From positions 9,496,001-9,560,000 of the forward strand of contig OZ026845.1 in NCBI GenBank assembly GCA_964023205.1: DNA of 64,000 bases, read 5' to 3'. The notes beneath the pieces are model-generated. The model was not told the origin of the DNA and searched no databases. It saw only the letters and a list, made by a program, of their open reading frames with translations. Below are positions 47,601 through 59,600 of the stretch, piece after piece (the stretch's first letter is position 1; every line of letters starts with the position of its first letter). Origin of the DNA: Lutraria lutraria. Lineage: Eukaryota > Mollusca > Bivalvia > Venerida > Mactridae. The position numbers and the translations under genes are program-made.

Positions 47601-50600
47601 CCTTAATTGTGTCATGTAGTACAAAAATGCCAGTCTTGATTTCTGGCTTTGCAGGCAAACATGTTAAAATATGTACTTACATTACATGTATATATTATGT
47701 ATATATTCCGCATATTGTTTGACAACAATTAGCATAGTCAGGTTTGGGGTTATAAACTAGAAATGTGTCCGGAGGATGCGATTGCCCTCGATGGCAGCTA
47801 AGTAAAAAAGAAGCCATAATGCCTGTGAAAATATTTGGAGTTTAATGGAAATCAAACTTGAGCAGTACTTTATTATTAAACACAAGCATGTTAAATATGA
47901 AACCAATCCATGAAAGTTTTGCTCGGACACCAAAAATTTGAAATACAAATTTCATGTTTTCAAAGTAAATTGGAATAAAATTTATACCGGTACTACTTTT
48001 TTCCATATACGAATATGTTCATCAATGTATATACATTTACACATTAATACTTTGCTGATATATATATCTATCTGTATGTAGATCAGAACAAGATTAGTGC
48101 TTGGAGACAAATCCTAAGTTTCATCACATCCAACCCTCATTGTGATAAAGATTAGAAGAATTTCAGAAAAAATTACCCTGGGAAAATCCCTGGTGCCTCT
48201 GAATTCAATGTCTGCATTCCTTGCATCACTTGCTGCATGGCTTGTAATGCCCGTGGATTGGTTAACATAGACTGTACATTTGGATCTTGCATCTGCAACA
48301 TAAAGTACACTTACTTTAGTGACCAATTAAATTTAAGGCCACCTAATTAAAACAACCACTCATTTTCTATGTATCTTCTAAAGTTCAGATTTTTCTTCTA
48401 TACCACCTCAATATTATGACCATCAAGCTTCTATTGCACATCATTATGTCAGTTTAAGTCCACTACAAGTCCAATGTACAGACACCGAGGCACCTGAAAG
48501 CGACTCGCAGAGCAAAGGAAATCATGTGATGATGTCTAGTTAAATGAGGAAAATCGAGCATTATATCCTGAATATTTCTGAATCTTTTGAAAGTGAAAAT
48601 AATTAAAGAATATATTGATTTTTGTTCCAGTTACATTTTCTTTTTATGCTACACCTGGTATGCTCTATTGTTTGTTTGTTAACAGTTTAGACAAATTTGG
48701 ACAGTTTTTCTCATGTAACTGCCTGTTATTGGACAAATTTAACAAGGAAACCAAAGGTAAGAATTTGTTTAACAGGGAAAAAGGTGGTTTTATGAACACT
48801 GACATTAGTCATTATGCGTCAGAGTCATTTATTCCTACAGACCTTTGTGTGAATTTCAAAACTTTTTTTTGTCATGTTCATAAAAGTCGATACATGACAA
48901 TTCTATTTGCTGGACGACTTTTTTTGTAACATAGGGAATTATTTTGAATAAAGTCCAAATACAATAATGTGATAATATGAAGGGACACAACAACTTATAC
49001 TAATATTGAACTATGAATCATTACTGGTATTGTATAATAAAAAAAGGTGGTTTAGATAGATTTTATAAGAAAGTAAATGACTGCTTAATCAATTGTTTAT
49101 ACCATGTTATACCATGTACCAACACCTACGTAGAAAAGTCAGGAGAAACCTGACTATTTCATTATCATCTTCATTTCAGGCTCCAGTAAAAAAGTTATCA
49201 GTAATGATGATAAGTGGCAAAAATGCTTGTTTTCTTGTCACTTTTTGTCCATGTGGTAATGATAAATTGCAATTTACAGACTTTGCGAAAGACACTGGAC
49301 CGGCAGACTTGTCCAATAGATTGTGTTTTGGTCTGATAAAGAGTCTTATCTTATTGGACTGGCTGTCTGTCGGCTTATTTACCTTATGTATACATATTTA
49401 TACATGTTTACTTTTTTCTGTCTGACCAAATGTATGGGAGATTTTTCGTTTTTTGTGAAGTCAAAGAAATACAAGAGATTGCATCTCAGTTTTAAATAAA
49501 TATTCTCCAAAAGAACCCAAACACCAGTTTCAAGTACATTTCTATTGAAGCCTATTCAACAAATTCCTCTGAAAACACTGTATCTGATAACACAGGTATG
49601 ACTGTACATTGTCAGATAACACAGGTGTGACTGTACATTGTCTGATAACACAGACATGGCTGTACATTGTCAGATAACACAGGCATGAATGTACATTGTC
49701 TGATAACACAGGCATGACTGTACATTGTCAGATAACACAGGCATGACTGTACATTGTCTGATAACACACGTATGACTGTACATTGTCAGATAACACAGGT
49801 ATGACTGTACATTGTCAGATAACACAGGCATGACTGTACATTGTCAGATAACACAGGCATGACTGTACATTGTCTGATAACACAAGTATGACTGTACATT
49901 GTCAGATAACACAGGCATGACTGTACATTTCTGATAACACAGGTATGACTGAGCAGTATCTGATAACACAGGCATGACTGTACATTGTCTGATAACACAA
50001 GTATGACTGTACATTGTCAGATAACACAGGCATGACTGTACATTATCAGATAACACAGGTATGACTGAGCAGTATCTGATAACACAGGCATGACTGTACA
50101 TTGTCAGATAACACAGACATGGCTGTACATTGTCAGATAACACAGGCATGACTGTACATTGTCAGATAACACAGGCATGACTGTACATTGTCTGATAACA
50201 CAGACATGACTGTACATTGTCAGATAACACAGGTATGACTGTACATTGTCAGATAACACAGGCATGACTGTACATTGTCAGATAACACAGGCATGACTGT
50301 ACATTGTCAGATAACACAGGCATGGCGGTACATTGTCTGATAACACAGGCATGACTGTACATTGTCAGATAACACAAGTATGACTGTACAGTGTCTGTAC
50401 ACAATCAGTCTCACCTGGTCTTAATAAATATGCATCAAACTACAAACCTGTTGTAACATTTGTGGTAAATTCTGTTGGAATTGTTGTCGTAACTGTGGAT
50501 TATTAGCAAACATAGGATTACTTCCTAAAATCTGAAATACAAATGTATACAAACAATCATAATTATGACAAATTGAAAATACAGTTAATGTAATGCAAAT

Positions 50601-53600
50601 GATTGCCATTGATAGTAATTAAAATAGTAAAGAAGATAAATCAGCTGGTGGATTAGAGGTAAAAAGAACTTAAGCGAGATACTTCTTTCAGATAAAAGAA
50701 GGGATTTGTTTAAAATAGTCCCATGCAGCAGTCTTTCCTATTTCTAGACTTTTCATATAAGTATTTTAACAATGTCAGGTCATCGGAACACTCGAAATTA
50801 CTCAAATAATCAGCTAGACTAGTAGCAAGAAATAAAATTGACATTTTAAAATATGAAGCATATGACTACCTGATTAGCTAATTCAGGATTAGCTGACATA
50901 GATTCCATCATAGACTGCATGTAAGGTGCTTGTAACATATTCTGCATCAGCTGTGGATTAGCTGACATCTGTGTCATTAAACTTGACATTCCAGGTGAGT
51001 TAAACATTCCTGTAAACACACACAGAGATTTCCAGATGACAAAATATAACATGTTTCCATAGTAACAGGATCACTTGTAAGTTGTATATGCTGAATGGAG
51101 TTAAAATTTTGTTGATATGATAAACAGTGAAAGCAAAATGTCTTTTAACATTTTTAGAATTTTTCTAATACAAATAAAAGATTTTGATACCATGATTACA
51201 GTTTTAATCAATGAAATATATATTTTCATGTTTGTTTGAGTTTTACACCCCTTTTCAACAGTCAGTCATATGAGGCAGACAGTTCACCTAACCATCGTTA
51301 CTGGGAAGAACCAGATCTAGAGTCCCATCCTCCATAAGCAACTGCCTACTTTCTCCCATAAAAAGACAGCTTGGCTTGAACCCACAACCCTCTATCAGTG
51401 AGAGGTTACAGTGATTTGCAGTGAGTGACCTTAACCACTTGACCACAGAAAAACCTGAATGTTACAACACTTACAATATCTGTTTAGTATGGAATACTTG
51501 TTAACATCTATAGTAAAATGTGGTGATAATTATATTATCTTGTAGAAAAAATTTAATACCCTTTTATAATATACATGGATTTATTGTGTTTTCACAAGTA
51601 TTAACTAAGTAGGTATTCAAATAACACTTCCCTGCCAACTGCCAAAGAATTATTGCAGATATGATAAAGCTATAGACATGAACCTTCTAGATGGCCTAAT
51701 GCCTTATCAGTCCAGGGCTCAGCGCAACACTATCGTAACTTTTTCTTATTTCAATATGAGTTACGACACAGTTGCGTTGAACCCTCGATTATTCTACAGA
51801 TAAATGGATAGGCCTGAAAGAGTTAAGGGAGATAATTATATCCATACCAAACTGTCCAGGAGTAGATGATGAAGTTGAGGTTGTAGTGGTAGATGATGAA
51901 CTTGAGGGTGCTGACGTAGATCTAGGGGCCCAAGGGTTGGGTAAGGGTTCTGTGTTCTCTCGTCCAGCTTGTGCCTGTCCAGAATCTAAAAAATATGGGT
52001 TTATTTAAAAGGATTATAAGTACTGTATACATTGAAATTTTGGCGGTGGTTTAATGTTCGTTATTTTGTCCGTTGACAGGTTTCAGCCAATCTAAAATCC
52101 CGCCAATAATTCACACCGCAGATATACAACACTGCCAATAATAGCAAAACAAATAACTTGAGTTAAGCTACAAATGATTAATCAGTGGTTAAATATGAAT
52201 ATCATGGTTAATATATGCAAATAAGTTATACTTTTGTATATACATAAAATGGCATATTATAAATGTCGTTTTCAACAAAAAAAAGCTAAGTGATATGGAC
52301 ATACAAGCAAATCATTACCATTTGTTAATAAAAGGTGCTAATCTTCAACTGTGTTTGCAATTTTTATAACAAAGGGAAAATATTAACCATGTATTTTACA
52401 ATAAGAAAAGGGCATTGTACCAGTAGTAGGATGGTGTGAAAATGGTTAAAAACAAAGAATATTTAACAATGTACAGCAAGTATAGTATAGGTTACATTGA
52501 TGTAATTATAGCAGGCGATGGACAATGGGTGGCTTTATTCTTGACCACCGCCAATATTTAACTTTCCAAAAAACGCCAAATTTTAGCCCCGCCAATTTAA
52601 AGATGTATACAGTAAGTATTATTCAAAGTTTGTTACTCATAGGCTTGGCAAATTATGCTACTAAAAAACAACAACTATCATGGATCTTTTTAGTAAACTT
52701 TTCATCATAATTTTTTTTCAAACTCCATTCAAAGGTCGAACTAGAAATGTGTCCGTACACAAAAATGAGTGTTGTGTGGCAGACAATATGTGAATACAAC
52801 ATAGAACAGGGTGCTTGGGTATGCAGCCAAAAGCAGGTCGTAAACTCCACCTAAGGGTGGTAAACACACAACATGTACTTTCACTATTTCAATATAAGGA
52901 ATGCATGAAAAAAGTGCCACTATGACCTTGACCTTTGAGCAAGCGACACAGTTTTTGCACATGTCATGTTGTCTTATTCTTAATATGATGATCATTTGTG
53001 CCAATTTATTTCAAAATCCAATCAAGTTATGAGCCCGACACAAACATACACTTCACTATATCAATAATAATATGCACAAACTTTGAACGTCCACAGTGAC
53101 CTTGACCTTTGACCAACAGACAGGGTAAACACTATATGCTGTCTGCCACTTCATGGCAGGGCATAAAAAGGGCAGTGCTTGCGTCTGTTTAAGTCAAATA
53201 TGAATGAAAGTGCAGTAAAGTATGCATAATAGACTTTCCAGAATTGAAAACTTCGCTGAGTATTTGCCCATAAACTATAAGATATGCTTACCAACATTGA
53301 CTTAGCCATAGAGGATTTAAGATGAAAGGGTTTGGGGGCAAATGCCCATGTACCTGACACATAAAATGTATCAACACACCTTGACTCTTGAGAATTTCAG
53401 TTTGACTCTTTCAATTCTAGTGAAAACCCTGTTTACTGCCTACTGTCCTAATTAAAAAGGCAAACCTTTTTCTATAATAGACTTGATAATTGACTGATAC
53501 TTCTTTGTTTCATGAAAGGTGTGTTTTATTTGTTGCAAGTGTTGTCCCCAACCCATCAATGTTAGTATTTGTTACAATAAAAACAAGGCTTGCCACGTCT

Positions 53601-56600
53601 ACCTATAATTTGTAAGAAGTTTACAATGCTAGAGCAATTAGCACACACACACACAGCCACCAACCCACAAAGAAACAGTTAAAAAACTAGAATTCACAAC
53701 AAATACTTCGGAAACAATCTATATACAAAAAATCTTTTTCATATTTTTCTGAATGTAATGGGAATAACTAACGTAAACAAGAGGGCCATGATGGCCCTAT
53801 ATCGCTCACCTGAGCATTGTAACACTAAGGGATAATTAAATCAAGGAAAGTTATTTGACATGGTAAAGAGTTATCTACCCCGACTGTTCAGTAGTTGTTG
53901 AAATCAACTGACCCCCAGGACCGGGCCAATATTGACCATGGGTCATTTGAACAAACTTGGTAGAGATCCACAAGAAAATGCAACACTCAAAATATCTAAG
54001 CCCAAGGCCTCATGGTTTTGGACAAGAAGATTTTTTATATTTTCCTATACAAGTCTACATAAATCAAGTGAACTCCGTGACGGGGCCAATATTGACCCTA
54101 GGGAAATAATTTGAATAAACTTGGTAGAGGTCCACTACACAATACCACATACAAAATATCAAAGCTCTAGGCATTGTAGTTTCTGACAAGAAGATTTTTA
54201 AAATTTCCTTATATAAGTCTATATAAAATCAAGTGACCCCTGGGGCGGGCCAATTTTGACCCTAGGACAATAATTTGAACACACTTGGTAGAGGTCCACA
54301 AGGCAATGATACACACCAAATATCAAAGCTGTAGGTCCTCTGGATTTTGAGAAGAAGATTTTTAAAGATTTTCAAAAAAAATCCTTAATGCCATGGCAAC
54401 CAGAGTTCTGCATGGAATGGAATTCTTTGAACAACTTTGGTAGGGCTTCAAGCAAGGAACACACCTGCGAAGTTTTGTTGAAATTGATCCAGTGGTTTAG
54501 GAGATGTTGTTTAAAGAAATTGTTGATGACTGACGACGGACACTGCTTGATCCTAAAAAGAGACCATAACTCCATTGAAAATGTTTGGACTTTAACCGAA
54601 ATTGAACTTGACCTGTATTTTTTCAATTTACACCTTCAAGCAAAATATGAAACCAATCCATGAAATATTTCTTGAGTTATTGCTTGGAAACCAAATTTTG
54701 AACTGACAGACAAGCAGAGTAACAGTTACTGGCCTTCCAACATTTTGAATGGCCTGGGCTTAATAACCAAGATGACCCTATGTCCAGCACATGAGAATCA
54801 TTGCATACTGATGAAAACATTGTCTTGTACCTGTGTCCTGAGGTCTGTCATAATCAAGTTTTAACTGTGATTTGACCCGGTGACCTAGTCTTTGACCCAA
54901 GATGATCCATATTTGAACTTTTCCACATAACTATTATCATAATGACAGACATTCTGACAATGTTTGGTGAAGATACGATAAAAACTATGCGCTAACAAGT
55001 TTTTCCTAAGATTTGACCTAGTGACCTAGTTTTTGATCCTGATGACACATGATCGAATTTGTCCCACATTTCATTAAAACAAACATTCTGACAAGGTTTG
55101 GTGAAGGTTCAAACAGAATGTGTTACATCTACAATATTTTCAAGGTTTTCCAGAGATTTGACCTGGTGACCTAAATTTTTACCTCAGATGACTCATGTTA
55201 TCATTAAGACAAACACCCTGACAAAGTTTGAAGAATAAAAAAGCAAAATAGAGACATTTAGTGTATTTACAAGGTTTTTATTTGATTTGACCTATTGATT
55301 GCAAATAACCCAAGTTAAAAAATGAGACCTCTATCCTTTTCACCAGACAAAAGTTGACGATGCATGGAAAACAATGAAAGATGGACAAAGACAGCTCACA
55401 AAAGCTCACCATGAGTAATATAAATGATTTTATAGGTTTCTTTTAAAGAAAAATGATCAACTGTGAGATTTTTCAGAAGCAAATGAGTTCTTGTCCCTTT
55501 AAATTTACATTGAAGTCACTTGTCTAACCCATTTTTTTCAAAGATTAAAGTGAAAAGAAGATGAAGAAAAAAGATCCATTTCAATGAAAAATGCAAAAAC
55601 ACAGCACCAACCTAATTTAATAATGAAAAACATAGGTCACAGTGCAAGATGTATAAATATTTTTCTATTTTTCAACAAGGGCAACAACTCTTACAAAATG
55701 TTCAGAATGTGTCACAAAATGAATTTAAGTATCTAGGGTAACTACAAAGAAATAAAAATATTTTGGCTATACTACATTTGTAATATTCACATCAAGTAGA
55801 TACATCAGAAAAGTACAGCATTAGGGATGTAATATCATAAATTTGTAATGAAATTTTCAGAGTGAAAAGACAGCTAATGTTCAGAATCAAACATTGAAGC
55901 TTTTAACATCCTGTATTACTCTTGTATGACGTTTTTTAGGTCAGAAGTAAAGTACAGTTAAGAACTAACATCAAGACTAGCTCATGCACTTACTTTCACC
56001 AACAAGACCAGCAAAAGGGTTGGATCCAAACCCTTCCTGTGCAGCATTCATCATAGGTTCTTGTATATCTGTGTACATTCTTTGTAATGCATTAAATCCA
56101 CCTGGAATACTCTGCAAAAAGAGAGCTTTAGTTCATTGTCATAATTTATACCATTTTCACGAGTGTAAGTTTAAAGACTTAAAAACCTGAAACTTAAGCT
56201 GGTAGGAGACTGGGACTCTGGCAGGGGGGCAAAGCTACTGAAAATTAGCAACTTTGAAGAACAACACAATTGTTTGATGCTAATTTGGTTATTAATGACC
56301 GATCTTGTTATCCCCAAATGAATAAGACTAGGTCCTTCACCAGATGGCTCAAGTTCAACCGAAGGTGAAGTTCTAGATACAGTCTTCTAATTAGTGGGTT
56401 GCTCCCTGCCCGAAAGGATTTTTTCCTTCTTTAAGTTTTTTGGAGGGCAACCTAGTTTTAGAAAGTTTCCTTCACAAAGTATATAGTCGGGCAACCTGTC
56501 ACAAAAATTAATTCAAAGACTGTAGGTACAGTTTTTATTTAGTGAATTTTGTCACATTAACAGTTTTTATCGGTTTCAGAATTGTGAGAATGGACACTGA

Positions 56601-59600
56601 CATGTTTATACAGCTGTTAATAATTTTAGGGGATTGTTGGAGGAAAAGGTGTGAAAATTTCTTTTGTAATGTGGCAACATAATTGGTTCAACAGCGATGG
56701 TCGCTTGTTGATAAACTTTGTTTGGGACAGAAAATCTACTTCGATATATAAAAAAAATTCAAAAACCACAAATTCGAAATACCCTGTTTTTTTAATATTT
56801 AATAAGAATGATAAAATGTGGGACTTTACCCTTCACATGATTTCTATAGAAGTGAGTATGATACAATAAGTTTTGACTGTTTAAATATAACATTCAACCT
56901 TTTAGACAGAGTCAACAAACCTACATTCATAATGTTGAATATCTATACCATGACAAAAATCACTAGTACATTATTTTATTACCTCTAGATTGCTCATTGC
57001 CCTATCTTGTGATCTCATCAACTCCTGCAACATAGCTGGGTTTCTGGCTAATTCTAATGTCTGAAACATAAATATATATTGTTCATAATTAAAGACTTTT
57101 GCTACATTTTTCATCTAGACATATAGGCAGAATGAAAACTGTACAATAGATTTTTTTTCAAACTTTGCATGATCATAGCATATGATAACAGAAACATTTT
57201 AAGGAAAAACAATTTGGGGTCACAGATCTCGTTTTTGAGTAATCTGCCCTTGAATTTGATTTTTTTAACTTATATTAAAACTGTAGCAAACATCTTTAAA
57301 GATAGCCTAGAAATTAACTTTTCACAACATTTATTATCTTTATTGATACATGTAAGTTAAAGACCTGATTAAATGAAAAACAACACTTCAAAATGAAAAT
57401 GTATTTTGAAAATTTGATAAATCATAAACTTATCACATAGTGTCTATTTTAACTACTAGTGTTGAAGGAAAAAGCAAATGAGATCTCTAATAAGAAAAAG
57501 GCCATTTTAGGCACTAGGTATCCTTCAACCAGGGTAAAATCTTATCCCTGACAATATATGCATATAATGTTGTTGAAATATATTTACCTGTCTCATAAGT
57601 TCAGGATTGTTTAACATATGAGTTATTTCTGGATTTCTCTGAAATAAAAAAATATACAACACTAAATTTATAGTATATGCATTGAATGACTATCTATTTA
57701 AATCTAGAGCTGATTTTTTTAAAACAGTACATTTAAAACTCACATACATTATGCTTCCCAAATTTGTTTGATTTAAAATTGAATATTCATTTAGAGAAAT
57801 TTGATTTCTACATTAAATACATGAATATATCAATAAACTTCTTACAAGCTATTTGTAGGCATTCTCTAGAGCAATCACAATTACAACTTGAGGGAAATAC
57901 AAGAGGGCCATGATGAACCTAAAATCGCTCTAATATAAATGACCCCTGAGTTGGCCAGGAATCATGCTTTGAACAAAGTTGGTACATGTTTTCTACAGAA
58001 TGCTACAAACTGAATGTAACAGCTCTAGGTCTTGCACTTATAGAGAAGAACATTTTTCAATATTTTCCTACATGAGCCTATGCAAAATCAAGTGAACCTC
58101 GGCCGGGGCCAATTTTTACCCATGGGCCATAATTTTTCAAATTGCAACACACATACATACTAAGTTTCATCAACTTAGCTTGAACAGTATATAAGTTATC
58201 ACAGGATTGAGATTTTGTGGCCATATTTTGACTATATAATTTCAGTAACCATAGCAATCACAACAAAAAGTAATAAGTTACTTTGTGCCACACCTTACCA
58301 TACAAAAACTCAAACACTGAAAGGAATAATAAAATAACAGGTTTTCATTCTCCAGACACCTATCCCTTGAGAAACTAGAGCATGGTTTCACATATTAGTG
58401 AACATTTCTGCCAGGTATTTCCAAAATCCACCATTAGATAACAAGATACAGAGCAGACAACAGGTAGGAACAGGTAAAGATCCCGGAACACTACCACAAT
58501 CACTTGTGTATAAGATGCAGATACAAATGAGACGAAATATTAGCAAAAAATGTCTTTATGTTTAATACCAAAATTATTTTTAAGAAACAAAAATTGATGT
58601 TATTGTGAGAATAATAGACTGTAAACAAGGAGTGAACTTACTTCCATTACATCTCTCATTTGAGGGTTAGCCATCATTAGTTGTCTCATCACATCTGGAT
58701 TGGACATCATCTGTTGTACAAACGGATTCTCCATCATCTGCCGCAGCATTTCAGGATTTTGCATCACCTAATGAAAATAATCATGATACAAATTTAAAGC
58801 CAGGTTAACTTTGTTGTTTTGACAGCTTTTGACATATCAGAGTCATTTAGGCCTAAATGAAAGACATGTTTGTTTGCCCTTTGCCGACCTTGTAATTAAG
58901 TATGATTAGGTAGGGGAGGTAAAATATTGTTTCCTCTTCTAAATTTGACCTCTACCTTGCATGAAACTATACTCAGACATGTGTTAATGCTCAGAAAATT
59001 AATGAAGGAATGAATGAATAAGAGCAGAAAACAGACGAAAGTAAGGATAAAAATGTTCTCCCAGATTTTGCAATAAAATTGTTTTGAGTAGGTGGGATTT
59101 TTTAAAGGTTGGTCGGAAAAGGGCAAACAACTTAATTTTAATTTAGCTCTTATATCCCTAGAGGGAGAGATGTTTACATAATCAAGGGCCCTAAATCCAA
59201 TTTGGGGGAAGAGGGTCACAACTAACTTCCTAAAAAAACTTTTTTTTCAGAACTTAACTAGTACAGTGAAATAATGGAAACTTAAGCCTACATAACTTCC
59301 ACATTCCCTAGAAGGTCACATACAATGTAAGACTATCTAGATTATAAACAATTTTAATGAAAGATTGCACTGAGATACTAGAACTATTGACAAACTAGAA
59401 ATTATTCCTATTATAGACATGTCTGCTTAAACCAAAACCCAATTTACTGCATACCGTTAACATTAAATTTTTCAATTTTGTCAATGCTTTGACCTAAACT
59501 TCATGCAGAAGTCCAGATTTTATGAAATCCAGGTAAAGTACAGAGCCTGTACAAAATTTTCAGCCACGATTTTGGGTGTAAAATCAATGGTAATTCCTGA

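Larger units (their letters stand above)
51986..55993 (-). other. Largest ubiquilin intron, filled with repeats
   Basis: Contains the inverted-repeat element 52021-52614, a dispersed repeat around 52741-53350 (AACTAGAAATGTGTCCG; ACCTTGACCTTTGA), and the 164-bp tandem repeat 53785-54370 with its adjoining segment. It also contains a string of short blocks of the form TTTGACCTRGTGACCTA and CTGACAARGTTTGGTGAAG between 54840 and 55250. No exon seen. Confidence 0.6.

Noticed and set aside
48114..48326. Minus-strand frame overlapping a ubiquilin exon
   Set aside because: Out of register; the splice-consistent frame ([10 protein letters not shown]...) in the same bases matches ubiquilin.
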